DNA from: a bacterium
GTDB taxonomy: Bacteria > Krumholzibacteriota > Krumholzibacteriia > LZORAL124-64-63
Reading direction: 5' to 3'
Assembly (NCBI GenBank): GCA_024223715.1
Contig: JAAEOA010000250.1
Location: forward strand, 1-36,291
Length of the DNA: 36,291 nucleotides
The translations under genes were made by a program, and so were the position numbers. A model generated the notes under the pieces. It was not told where the DNA came from and made no database searches. It worked only from the letters and a program-made list of their open reading frames with translations. Each line of letters opens with the position of its first letter. The stretch's first letter is position 1. Below, in pieces: positions 15,827 to 24,487 of this stretch.

Positions 15827-17698
15827 TTGCAAGATTCATCACCTGCTATATCCAGAAAAAACTCCGGAAATACGCCCAAACACGATTCTATTGCCGTTGT
15901 TGACTTTGGCGGCCAGTACGCCCACCTGATTGCCACCAAGGTGCGCCGCAGTAAAGTCCTGGCGGAAATTCTGCAACCTGAAGATCCTATTGAAGACTTC
16001 CGCAAATATAAAGGCATCATCCTTTCCGGCAGCCCGGCCCTTTCCTCTTTTGGAGAAGATTCCACCTATACCAAAGAAATTTATGACCTGGATGTTCCCA
16101 TTCTCGGTTTCTGTTTTGGACACCAGGAAATTGCCAAGCACTATGGCGGTACGGTGGTCAACGGCAAACAGGAATGGGGCCATGCCGATTTGCACATCCA
16201 GCGCGAGCATCCGCTTTTTGCCGGACTGGACAAGGTGGAACAGGTTTGGATGAGTCATTTTGACTCGGTTACCGCTGTTGGTCCCGATTTTGAAGAACTT
16301 GGCTATACTATTCTCGGCGAAGGAGGAGCACCTCACCACTTTGCGGCCATCGGCAGCGACAAACTGCGTCGGTATGGCTTCCAGTACCATCCTGAAGTGG
16401 ACGATACCCTGCACGGCGACGAGATGATTGCAAACTTCGTCCTAAAAATATGCGAGTGTGCCCCCACCTGGACCATGGACAGCTATGTGGCCGATCAGGT
16501 GGAAAAGATTCGTGACCAGGTGGGCGACGGCTCGGTATTTTTGCTGGCCAGCGGTGGTGTGGATTCCACTGTGGCGGCCCGACTCTTTGGTGAAGCCCTC
16601 GGCCCGGACCGCCTTCACCTGCTGCACGTTGACAATGGCCTGATGCGCAAAGACGAATCTGCGGCAGTAGTGGAAATGTTCACTGAATTGGGTCTGGATA
16701 AAAACTTCCACTTCATTAATGCCACCGATACGTTTCTGAAAAATTTGGAAGGCATGACCGAGCCCGAGCAGAAGCGGCGCAGCATTGGCGATACTTTCAT
16801 TGAAGTCTTCGAGAGTGAAGCCCGACGACTGGGCATTGAAGATCATTTGCTGGGCCAGGGCACCATTTATCCCGATACCATCGAAAGTGGTGCAACCAAA
16901 CGGGCCGATACCATCAAGACCCATCACAACCGGGTGCCCATTATTGAAGAGATGATCGCCGCTGGGAAAATTATTGAGCCCCTGGCCGATCTGTATAAGG
17001 TGGAAGTTCGGGAATTGGGCGAAATGCTGGGAATTCCCCACGACATGATTTGGCGGCATCCGTTCCCCGGCCCCGGTCTGGGAGTGCGCCTGCTGTGCAG
17101 CGATGGTGTGGTCAGTGACGAAGAGTCTTTGAACAAAATTGGGCCCGCCGTTTCTGAAAGCCTGGCCAAATTTGGTTTGCAGGGTGTGCCTTTGCCTATC
17201 AAATCCGTTGGCGTGAAGGCTGACCTGCGCTCTTATGAGCATCCGGTTCTCATTCATGGGGCTGCCACTTACGAGACTCTGGCCGAAGCCTCTGGCACAA
17301 TTCACAAAACCGTAGACGGCATCAACCGGACGTTATGGAATTTGAGCCCTGAATTACCCGGTCAAATGCGGACCCTGGCCGCCACCATGACCCCGGACCG
17401 GCTGGATCTTCTGCGGGAATGCGATGCCCTGATGATGGACGGCCTGCGCCGACACGGGCTTTACGATGAAATCTGGCAATGCCCTACAGTATTGGTTCCT
17501 CTGGAAATTGATGGAAAAGGCCGGGAGCTGTGCATTCTGCGCCCCATTCACAGCGAAAGGGCAATGACAGCAACTGCTGGCCGCCTCCCTGAAAAACTGC
17601 TGAACGAATTGCGGGAGTCTATACTTCGATTACCGGGCATCAGTGGTTTGGCCTATGACCTGACCAGCAAACCTCCGGGGACCATTGAATGGGAATAA
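15827..17698 (+). CDS. guaA: GMP synthase (glutamine-hydrolysing), long form
   Basis: This 623-residue enzyme converts XMP to GMP with glutamine and ATP. The N-terminal class I glutamine amidotransferase has the nucleophile Cys96 in GFCFGHQE and the His/Glu pair in QYHPEVDD. The ATP-pyrophosphatase domain has the P-loop SGGVDSTV at about residue 242 and DNGLMRKDE, TIYPDTIESG and HPFPGPGLGVR. After this the protein is about 100 residues longer than the 525-residue E. coli enzyme: IKSVGVKADLRSYEHPVL and then NGINRTLWNL-like sequence appear before the final domain ending in DLTSKPPGTIEWE. This doubled dimerisation region is the arrangement of eukaryotic GMP synthetase. The only in-frame start ahead of the conserved region is TTG at 15827, with AGGA ten bases upstream. 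A classical terminator follows. It is housekeeping but lies next to the purine catabolic island. Confidence 0.95.
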   Translation: MQDSSPAISRKNSGNTPKHDSIAVVDFGGQYAHLIATKVRRSKVLAEILQPEDPIEDFRKYKGIILSGSPALSSFGEDSTYTKEIYDLDVPILGFCFGHQEIAKHYGGTVVNGKQEWGHADLHIQREHPLFAGLDKVEQVWMSHFDSVTAVGPDFEELGYTILGEGGAPHHFAAIGSDKLRRYGFQYHPEVDDTLHGDEMIANFVLKICECAPTWTMDSYVADQVEKIRDQVGDGSVFLLASGGVDSTVAARLFGEALGPDRLHLLHVDNGLMRKDESAAVVEMFTELGLDKNFHFINATDTFLKNLEGMTEPEQKRRSIGDTFIEVFESEARRLGIEDHLLGQGTIYPDTIESGATKRADTIKTHHNRVPIIEEMIAAGKIIEPLADLYKVEVRELGEMLGIPHDMIWRHPFPGPGLGVRLLCSDGVVSDEESLNKIGPAVSESLAKFGLQGVPLPIKSVGVKADLRSYEHPVLIHGAATYETLAEASGTIHKTVDGINRTLWNLSPELPGQMRTLAATMTPDRLDLLRECDALMMDGLRRHGLYDEIWQCPTVLVPLEIDGKGRELCILRPIHSERAMTATAGRLPEKLLNELRESILRLPGISGLAYDLTSKPPGTIEWE

Positions 17699-17719
17699 CT
17701 TGATGTTATCAACATATTT

Positions 17720-17749
17720 AGCCCAGACATTCTGTCTGGGCTTTTTTTT
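17720..17749 (+). terminator. Intrinsic terminator after guaA
   Basis: The stem AGCCCAGACA/TGTCTGGGCT (17720-17729 with 17733-17742) has a three-base loop and is followed by eight T residues, a textbook rho-independent terminator 22 bases after the guaA stop. Confidence 0.93.
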
Positions 17750-17781
17750 GGAAAATACCTGTCCAAATCTGTTCATAATCC

Positions 17782-17810
17782 TTGACGCACAATTTTTTTT
17801 ACGATATAAA
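17782..17810 (+). promoter_or_regulatory. Strong candidate promoter of the xanthine dehydrogenase operon
   Basis: TTGACG (17782-17787) and TATAAA (17805-17810) are exactly 17 bases apart, with a T-rich spacer, directly after the guaA terminator. Transcription from about 17817 would give a leader of roughly 130 bases before xdhA. I see no purine riboswitch consensus in that leader, only weak inverted repeats. Confidence 0.7.
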
Positions 17811-17948
17811 CAAAGTTGGTTTTGGTGATTTCAGTGTTAGCGGTGCCGGGAATAAACTATCTTTCAGTTATACAGGATTTCATTTTTGACTCCCTGTCTG
17901 CGTCCTGGTGTCCCTTCAATCTGAAGTACAGTCCATGGAGAACTGAAT

Positions 17949-20246
17949 ATGAGTGTTGGAAAATCAAGCATTCGCAAAGATGTGGTCGCCAAGGTGACCG
18001 GCAAGACCCGATTTACTGACGACTTCACCATGGCTGGCATGCTGCACGCCAAATATGTGCGCAGCCCCATTGCCCACGGTATGGTGAAAAGCATCGATAG
18101 CAGCGCCGCCCTGGCCATTGATGGTGTCGAAGCAGTATTTACTCATGCCGATGTTCCCAAAAACGTATTTCCCACGGCCGGTCATCCTTATGCCCTGGAT
18201 CCCAATTATCAGGATGTGGCGGACCGTCTGCTGCTGACAGACCATGTTCGCTATCACGGAGATGAAGTGGCCATTGTGGTGGCCCGTGACCATTTGAGTG
18301 CTGAACAGGGCGCTCGGTCGGTCGTTGTTGAATATGATGAATTGCCTGTGTGTGTCACTTCAAAAGCCGCCCTGGCCGATAACGCACCCGCCATTCACGA
18401 GGGTGGCAATACCATCAAATCAACAACTTTTGAGTTAAATGGTACTCTCAGTGAAGCTGAAAAATTGGCAGACGTTGTAATCGACGACTCCTTCACCACT
18501 CCCATAATTCTGCACTGCCATTTGGAAAACCATCTTGCCTTCGCCTACATGGATGACAACGACCATATTGTAATTGTCAGTTCCACCCAGATCCCTCATA
18601 TCTGCCGGCGCATTGTGGGTCAGGCCCTGAGCATGCCCTGGAGTAAAGTCCGGGTCATAAAGCCCTACATTGGCGGCGGTTTTGGCAACAAGCAGGATGT
18701 GGTTCTTGAGCCCATGGCTGCTTTTCTGACCACAAAAATGGGCGGCGCTCCGGTAAAAATTGAACTGGAACGGGAAGAAGGCCTCATAGCCACCCGCACC
18801 CGCCATTCATGGTCCATGTCCAACCGGGCAGGCCTGACAAAAGACGGCCTTTTGAAGTTCATGGATATTAATGTCATCTCCAATACCGGCGCTTATGCTT
18901 CACACGGCCACTCCATTCCCATGGCTGCAGGCACCAAATCCTGCAATTTGTATCCTCGCAGTGTAACTCGTTTTAACGCCACATCTCACTACGCCAACAT
19001 TCCCGCGGCCGGAGCCATGAGGGCTTATGGTTCCCCCCAGATCTTCTTTGGCATTGAAGGTTTGCTTGAAGATGCTGCCCGCCAACTGGGAATGGACTCG
19101 GTCGATATTCGTATCAAAAACTCTGCGGTTCAAGGTGATGTTTCGGCCAAAACCGGTGACAAGGAACATTCAGTAGCCATGGTTGAATGCCTGGAAAAAG
19201 GCCGCGAGCTTATTAACTGGGATGCCAAAAAGGAAAAGTATGACCTGCAAAAAGGCTCCGTTCGTCGTGGGCTTGGAGTCGCCTCGTTCAGTTATGGGAC
19301 AGGCACTTATCCTGCTTGCGTAGAAATTGGAAGCTGCCGCCTGGTGCTGAATCAGGACGGTACGGTACACATGCAAATTGGGGCCACGGAAATTGGGCAG
19401 GGTTCGGACACGGCTCTGGCCCAAATGGCAGCTGAAACCCTTGGCCTTGAATATGACAGCGTTCATGTTGTTTCGGTTCAGGATACCGATGTGACACCAT
19501 TCGACACCGGAGCCTACGCTTCGCGCCAAACCTATACCGCGGCTCCTTCGATCCACGAAGCGGCTTCCATGCTGAAAGAGAAAATCCTCAATTATTGTCA
19601 GACCATGACAGATGAGGAGATATCCGGGATTGACCTGGTGAATGGAAAAATTATCAGCACCGATCAGCAGACCGTGGTCATGGATCTTAGCGACCTGGCC
19701 ATGGACACTTATTACCACAAGGATCGTGGTGGTCAGCTGAGTGCTGAAAGTTCAGTTAAAACCAGAACCAATGCTCCGAGTTACGGCTGCACTTTTGTGG
19801 ACCTTGAAGTGGATATCGAAATGTGTACGGTGCAGATCAAAGAGATCATCAACGTGCATGACGCAGGGAAAATTATCAACCCATTGGCAGCCGACGGACA
19901 AGTGCACGGTGGTATGGCCATGGGTCTGGGCATGACTCTGTTCGAAGAGCTGCTCATTGACCCGGAAAGTGGCTGGATTTATAACGGCAATCTGCTCGAT
20001 TACAAAATCCCCACTGCAGTGGATATTCCCGAACTGAGCCATGCCTTTGTGGAGACCCCCGATCCGACCAGTCCTTATGGCAACAAATCTCTGGGTGAAC
20101 CCCCAACCATTTCCCAGGGTCCCGCCATTCGCAACGCCATTTTAGATGCAACGGGAGTAAAAATTAACGAAATGCCCATGACTCCCAAAGTCCTATACAA
20201 ATACTTCAAAGCCGCGGGGATCGTTGACACCCCAGAGGGAGCGTAA
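17949..20246 (+). CDS. xdhA: Xanthine dehydrogenase, molybdenum-binding subunit
   Basis: This 765-residue subunit carries the molybdopterin cofactor of a three-protein xanthine dehydrogenase (hypoxanthine to xanthine to urate, or the reverse direction under reducing conditions). It is close in length and sequence to E. coli XdhA (752). Landmarks are KVTGKTRFTDDF at the start, the cofactor-binding IGGGFGNKQD, GAMRAYGSPQ, ATEIGQGSDTALAQM, and SLGEPPTIS near the C-terminus, where the glutamate is the catalytic base of the family. It has neither iron-sulfur nor FAD domains, which are supplied by the next two genes. The ATG at 17949 has GGAG eight bases upstream. Gene order Mo-FAD-FeS and the one-base gap to xdhB match the enterobacterial xdhABC operon. 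Genes for cofactor insertion are not in the window. Confidence 0.95.
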   Translation: MSVGKSSIRKDVVAKVTGKTRFTDDFTMAGMLHAKYVRSPIAHGMVKSIDSSAALAIDGVEAVFTHADVPKNVFPTAGHPYALDPNYQDVADRLLLTDHVRYHGDEVAIVVARDHLSAEQGARSVVVEYDELPVCVTSKAALADNAPAIHEGGNTIKSTTFELNGTLSEAEKLADVVIDDSFTTPIILHCHLENHLAFAYMDDNDHIVIVSSTQIPHICRRIVGQALSMPWSKVRVIKPYIGGGFGNKQDVVLEPMAAFLTTKMGGAPVKIELEREEGLIATRTRHSWSMSNRAGLTKDGLLKFMDINVISNTGAYASHGHSIPMAAGTKSCNLYPRSVTRFNATSHYANIPAAGAMRAYGSPQIFFGIEGLLEDAARQLGMDSVDIRIKNSAVQGDVSAKTGDKEHSVAMVECLEKGRELINWDAKKEKYDLQKGSVRRGLGVASFSYGTGTYPACVEIGSCRLVLNQDGTVHMQIGATEIGQGSDTALAQMAAETLGLEYDSVHVVSVQDTDVTPFDTGAYASRQTYTAAPSIHEAASMLKEKILNYCQTMTDEEISGIDLVNGKIISTDQQTVVMDLSDLAMDTYYHKDRGGQLSAESSVKTRTNAPSYGCTFVDLEVDIEMCTVQIKEIINVHDAGKIINPLAADGQVHGGMAMGLGMTLFEELLIDPESGWIYNGNLLDYKIPTAVDIPELSHAFVETPDPTSPYGNKSLGEPPTISQGPAIRNAILDATGVKINEMPMTPKVLYKYFKAAGIVDTPEGA

Positions 20247-20247
20247 A

Positions 20248-21123
20248 ATGTTTCCCATTAATAAATACCATTATGCCGAGAGTGTGGCCGATGCCGTAAA
20301 GGCTTTGAGTGAAGACCCCAAAGCCATGGTCATTGCTGGCGGAACCGATGTCCTGGTTCGTCTGCATGGTGGCAACAGTGATTACGATCATCTGGTGGAC
20401 ATCAACCACCTCGATGAATTACGCGAAATAAAAATGGACGACGAAGGTAATGTTTTTATTGGTGCTCTGGCTTGCTGCAGTGACATCATCAATAACGAAC
20501 TTGTGCAGAAACATCTGCCCATGGTTGCCGAGTCGTTGTCCACCATTGGCGGGCCGCAGGTTCGAAACAGTGCCACCATGGGCGGAAATATTTGCAATGG
20601 AGCAGTCAGTGCTGACAGTGCCTGTGCAGCTCTTGCTTACGAATTGGATCTGGTTATTGAAGGCACTAATGGGCAGCGCGTGGTCTCCATCAATGGTTTC
20701 CACACCGGCCCGGGGCGAACAATTCTGCAACAGGGCGATGTATTGACCAGCTTTGTTGCCCGGCCGGAAAACTACCAGAACATTTCCGCATGCTATAAGA
20801 AGTACGCCATGCGCGGGGCCATGGACATTGCCACCATTGGTTGCGGTGTGGCCCTGAAGATGAATAATAATGTTGTCGAGACCATCAAAATTGCCTTCAC
20901 CGTGGCCGCTCCCACTCCCATTCGTTGCAGCCAGGCTGAAAGTATTTTACAGGGACAACCCCTCACTGAAGAAAATCTGAACCGGGTGGCCGTGGCCATT
21001 GAGCAGGATGTCAACCCGAGGACATCATGGCGGGCGAGCAAGGAATTCCGCTTGCACATTATTAAAACCCTGGCCAAAAAAGAAATACTGCGGGCAGCGG
21101 AAATTCAGGGAGGCGTGCAATGA
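20248..21123 (+). CDS. xdhB: Xanthine dehydrogenase, FAD-binding subunit
   Basis: This 291-residue protein is the medium, FAD-binding subunit that passes electrons from the iron-sulfur clusters to NAD or another acceptor. The FAD motifs VIAGGTDVLVRLH at the start, IGGPQVRNSATMGGNICNG in the middle and KKYAMRGAMDIATIGC are all present, and the C-terminal RTSWRASKEFRLHII is nearly the same as in E. coli XdhB. The ATG at 20248 is used rather than 20224 because it follows the xdhA stop by one base, has GAGGGA upstream, and matches the start of the homologue. Its stop overlaps the xdhC start (ATGA). Confidence 0.95.
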   Translation: MFPINKYHYAESVADAVKALSEDPKAMVIAGGTDVLVRLHGGNSDYDHLVDINHLDELREIKMDDEGNVFIGALACCSDIINNELVQKHLPMVAESLSTIGGPQVRNSATMGGNICNGAVSADSACAALAYELDLVIEGTNGQRVVSINGFHTGPGRTILQQGDVLTSFVARPENYQNISACYKKYAMRGAMDIATIGCGVALKMNNNVVETIKIAFTVAAPTPIRCSQAESILQGQPLTEENLNRVAVAIEQDVNPRTSWRASKEFRLHIIKTLAKKEILRAAEIQGGVQ

Positions 21124-21590
21124 AAAAAATTGTGAACCTAAAAATGAACGTCAACAAGCGCGATTATGACCTCGATGTTGACGTGCGAAAATCCCTGATG
21201 GATATTTTGCGTGAATTGGGTTTGACCAGTGTTAAGCACGGTTGTGGTGTTGGAGAATGCGGTGCCTGTACTGTTTTGATTGATGGCATTCCTGTCGATT
21301 CCTGCCTCTACCTTGCTGTTTGGGCCAAAGGAAAATCGGTTCGCACTGTTGAAGGCGAAGGTGCCAATGGCCAGCTGACCGTGATACAGGAAGCCTACGT
21401 GAAAGAGGGCGCCGTACAGTGCGGGTTCTGCACTCCGGGCCTGATTATGAGCAGCACAGCATTTCTTGAAAACAATGACCGTGATGATTTAACCAGTGAA
21501 GAAATCAGGAAAGCCCATGCTGGAAATCTGTGCCGCTGCACCGGATACCAAACTATTGTTAATGCGGTGAAAGTTGCTTCAAAAAAATGA
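21120..21590 (+). CDS. xdhC: Xanthine dehydrogenase, [2Fe-2S] subunit
   Basis: This 156-residue subunit carries two [2Fe-2S] clusters linking the molybdenum site to FAD. The plant-ferredoxin-type cluster is bound by HGCGVGECGACTVL plus the later cysteine in VDSCLYL, and the second, helical-domain cluster by QCGFCTPG and NLCRCTGYQ. All eight cysteines are present. The length equals E. coli XdhC (159) and the protein lacks any fusion. Both neighbouring genes overlap it by four bases. The name is used in the E. coli structural-gene sense and not for the XdhC maturation chaperone of other bacteria. Confidence 0.95.
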   Translation: MKKIVNLKMNVNKRDYDLDVDVRKSLMDILRELGLTSVKHGCGVGECGACTVLIDGIPVDSCLYLAVWAKGKSVRTVEGEGANGQLTVIQEAYVKEGAVQCGFCTPGLIMSSTAFLENNDRDDLTSEEIRKAHAGNLCRCTGYQTIVNAVKVASKK

Positions 21591-22930
21591 ATCCAAGCAT
21601 TCACCAAACGACTGCCATTAGAGGACGTTTTCTGGATGTTTCAGCAGTAACTAATAACCTGGACCAAATTGAGAATAACGTCCGATATCAAGAAGACGGT
21701 CTGCTGATTATCAGCGATGGTTGCATAAAATTCTTTGGTGACTGGCAAACCGGTCAGGAAGAAATCCCCAATCACTGCACGATTCTCCACTATAAAGACA
21801 AACTGATCGTCCCCGGCTTTGTTGATACACACATCCACTTCCCCCAGGCTGAGATTGCCGGTTCGTATGGCGAACAACTGCTGCAATGGCTGGAAAAGCA
21901 CGCTTTTCCTGCTGAAAAGCAATTCGGCCATTCTGGGTATGCGGCCGAAACGGCCGACTTCTTCATCAATCAATTACTCAGCAATGGCACAACCACGGCT
22001 GCTGCTTTCGGGTCGGTTCATCCGGAATCGGTTTCCGCTTTGTTCGAGGCTGCCCAAGAAATTGATTTGCGCCTCATTGCAGGGAAAGTAATGATGGACA
22101 GGAACGCTCCGGCTGAGCTGCTGGACTGTGCCAGTTCAAGTTACGAAGAAAGCAAAAAACTGATTGAGAAATATCATGGCACAGGTCGTCTTTCTTATGC
22201 CATTTCGCCCCGGTTTGCACCCACATCCACTGCCGATCAACTGGATGCCGCCGGTCAGTTGAAAAAGGAATTCCCTGATGTTTATGTGCAAACCCATCTC
22301 TCGGAAAATCATGAAGAAATTCAGTGGGTGAAGAAGCTTTTCCCTCAACGAGAAAACTACTTCGATGTTTATCAGCACCATGGGCTGACCGGGCCCCTCA
22401 GTATCTTTGGACATTGCGTTCATCTTGAGGAACTGGAATGGCAAAAGATCCAGGAAACCGACTCCGTTATTTCATTCTGCCCCACTTCAAATCTTTTTCT
22501 GGGCAGTGGCTTGTTTGATATGAAAAAAGCCAACGATCATAAAATTCGGGTTGGATTGGCTACAGATATTGGCGGAGGAACGTCATACAGCATGCTAAAA
22601 ACCCTCGCCGAAGCCTATAAAGTTTTACAATTGCAAGGACAGAATTTCTCTCCCTGGCAAGCCCTGTACACCGTAACTTTGGGCGGTGCCCGGGCTTTAT
22701 CTCTGGACCACCTCATTGGCAATTTTGACCCGGGAAAAGAAGCAGACTTTGTGGTGCTGGATCCATGCGCTACCAAACTGCAGGCCCGGCAATACGAAAG
22801 AGCGGAGAACCCGGCGGATCTGTTTTTCAGCCTGGTTACTCTTGGCGATGATAGAAGCGTTTCCCATACCTATATCAATGGCTCCCTGGTATATGAACGC
22901 CCAGGCAGCATAACCGCTCAGGAGACTTAA
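21587..22930 (+). CDS. guaD: Guanine deaminase
   Basis: This 447-residue amidohydrolase converts guanine to xanthine and ammonia, feeding the preceding dehydrogenase. Metal and substrate motifs are in order: PGFVDTHIHFPQ (two metal histidines), QTHLSENHEEI, FGHCVHL, SFCPTSNLFLGSG and ATDIGGGTS with the metal-binding aspartate. These are characteristic of guanine deaminase rather than the related chlorohydrolases or cytosine deaminase. The length is close to E. coli GuaD (439). The ATG overlaps the xdhC stop and its own stop overlaps the ABC ATPase start (TAATG), showing tight coupling of xanthine production, oxidation and uptake. The cytoplasmic location is assumed since no signal peptide is seen. 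Confidence 0.95.
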   Translation: MNPSIHQTTAIRGRFLDVSAVTNNLDQIENNVRYQEDGLLIISDGCIKFFGDWQTGQEEIPNHCTILHYKDKLIVPGFVDTHIHFPQAEIAGSYGEQLLQWLEKHAFPAEKQFGHSGYAAETADFFINQLLSNGTTTAAAFGSVHPESVSALFEAAQEIDLRLIAGKVMMDRNAPAELLDCASSSYEESKKLIEKYHGTGRLSYAISPRFAPTSTADQLDAAGQLKKEFPDVYVQTHLSENHEEIQWVKKLFPQRENYFDVYQHHGLTGPLSIFGHCVHLEELEWQKIQETDSVISFCPTSNLFLGSGLFDMKKANDHKIRVGLATDIGGGTSYSMLKTLAEAYKVLQLQGQNFSPWQALYTVTLGGARALSLDHLIGNFDPGKEADFVVLDPCATKLQARQYERAENPADLFFSLVTLGDDRSVSHTYINGSLVYERPGSITAQET

Positions 22931-24486
22931 TGACCAAGCAACCTCCACGACTGCAATTGAAGGGTATGACCAAAATTTATCCTACGGTCGTGGCTAACGA
23001 CTCAATTGATTTGAACATTGCTCCTGGAGAAATCCACGCCGTTTTGGGGGAAAATGGCGCGGGAAAAAGCACTCTCATGAAAGCCATTTATGGTGTAGTC
23101 AAACCCGACCGGGGTGAAATTCTCTGGAACGGTGAGGTTGTCGACATTCACAATCCAGCCTTTGCCCGCAAGCTTGGCATCGGTATGGTGTTTCAGCATT
23201 TTTCATTGTTTGAAACCCTGACTGTTACCGAAAACATTGCTCTGGCCATGGATGACTCCAAAGATATGGAGTCTCTGGCCGTGCGCATTAAAGAAGTATC
23301 TGAAGAATATGGTCTGCCCCTTGACCCCAACCAATTGGTGCACTCCCTTTCAGTGGGCCTGCGGCAGAGAGTGGAAATTATTCGGTGCCTGTTGCAGAAA
23401 CCGACTCTGCTGATCATGGATGAACCCACCTCGGTCCTTACGCCACAAGCTGTGCGTACAATGTTCGAGACTTTGCGCCGGATTGCTGCTGAAGGTTGCT
23501 CTATTTTGTACATCAGCCACAAGCTTGATGAAATTCTGGAACTGTGCCACAGCGCGACTATCATTCGGAATGGAAAAGTTACCGGCTACGCCAATCCAAA
23601 AGAAGAAACAGCATCCAGTTTGGCCAAAATGATGATTGGCAAAGAACTGCCCGTCTGTTCCCGGGAAAAACCGGAAGTTGACGGCGAGGAATGCCTGATC
23701 ATCAACAACCTGAGCAAAGAGGCCGATGATCAATTTGGAACCGACCTGCAAAATATTAATTTTTCTGTCAATGGCGGCGAGATTGTGGGCATTGCCGGAA
23801 TTTCCGGAAACGGGCAGCAGGAATTGCTCTATGCCATTAGTGGGGAGCACCCCTCGAATAATAACCAATGCATTGTGGTAAATGGCAATGCTGCGGGCAA
23901 TATGGATCCCGATCAGAGACGAAATCTGGGGTTGGGGTTTGTTCCGGCGGAACGCATTGGACGTGGTGCTGTGCCGGGCATGTCCTTATCCAACAACGCG
24001 ATTCTTACCGCTCATCGTCATGGCATGGTCGACAAAGGATTGCTGAAACCGGAGATGGCTTCAGATTTTTCCCAAAAATGCATTACCGATTTTGCGGTAA
24101 AGTGCGGATCCAAAGCCGACCCTATTACCAGCCTCTCGGGCGGAAACATCCAGAAATACATTACCGGTCGGGAAATACTGCAGACACCACAACTGCTTGT
24201 GGTTGCTCAACCCACCTGGGGTGTGGACATTGGCGCGGCCAATATTATTCGCCAGGCCATGATTGATTTAAGAAACAATGGTTCCGCCATTCTGGTTGTG
24301 TCTGAAGAACTGGATGAACTCTTTGAAATTTGTGACCGGCTGGTGGTTATGGCCGAAGGTCGGGTTTCACCATCGCTTACCGTCAATGAAACCAGCAAAG
24401 AAGAAATTGGTCTGTGGATGAGCGGAATGTTCCCCGGAGGCCCTTCCGAAGATTCGAATAAAACTGAAGCCAACGAGGCAGGATAA
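22930..24486 (+). CDS. ABC transporter ATPase, nucleoside/nucleobase (BMP) type
   Basis: This 518-residue protein has two fused nucleotide-binding domains, as in sugar and nucleoside importers of the RbsA/YufO type. The first has an intact Walker A (GENGAGKST), the LSVGLRQRVEI signature and Walker B LLIMDEPTS. The second is the usual degenerate copy: GISGNGQQE replaces the Walker A lysine, the signature is LSGGNIQKYI, and the Walker B is LLVVAQPTWGVD. This last form, with glutamine before the proline, is a hallmark of BMP-family purine nucleoside importers. It starts inside the guaD stop codon, and permease genes follow directly. It should energise uptake of nucleosides or nucleobases for the enzymes encoded upstream. 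The exact substrate is not visible in the ATPase. Confidence 0.92.
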   Translation: MTKQPPRLQLKGMTKIYPTVVANDSIDLNIAPGEIHAVLGENGAGKSTLMKAIYGVVKPDRGEILWNGEVVDIHNPAFARKLGIGMVFQHFSLFETLTVTENIALAMDDSKDMESLAVRIKEVSEEYGLPLDPNQLVHSLSVGLRQRVEIIRCLLQKPTLLIMDEPTSVLTPQAVRTMFETLRRIAAEGCSILYISHKLDEILELCHSATIIRNGKVTGYANPKEETASSLAKMMIGKELPVCSREKPEVDGEECLIINNLSKEADDQFGTDLQNINFSVNGGEIVGIAGISGNGQQELLYAISGEHPSNNNQCIVVNGNAAGNMDPDQRRNLGLGFVPAERIGRGAVPGMSLSNNAILTAHRHGMVDKGLLKPEMASDFSQKCITDFAVKCGSKADPITSLSGGNIQKYITGREILQTPQLLVVAQPTWGVDIGAANIIRQAMIDLRNNGSAILVVSEELDELFEICDRLVVMAEGRVSPSLTVNETSKEEIGLWMSGMFPGGPSEDSNKTEANEAG

Positions 24487-24487
24487 T

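Noticed and set aside
16442..17305. Long open frame on the minus strand, 287 codons
   Set aside because: It lies fully inside guaA, whose motifs are unmistakable; the reverse frame has no recognisable domain and reflects codon bias.
17811..17948. Purine riboswitch before xdhA
   Set aside because: I could not find the paired stem-loop arms and conserved junction bases; only weak inverted repeats are visible, so it is kept as a finding to test and not annotated.
19170..19718. 182-codon minus-strand frame inside xdhA
   Set aside because: Shadow of a clearly conserved gene; no ribosome binding site or known motif.
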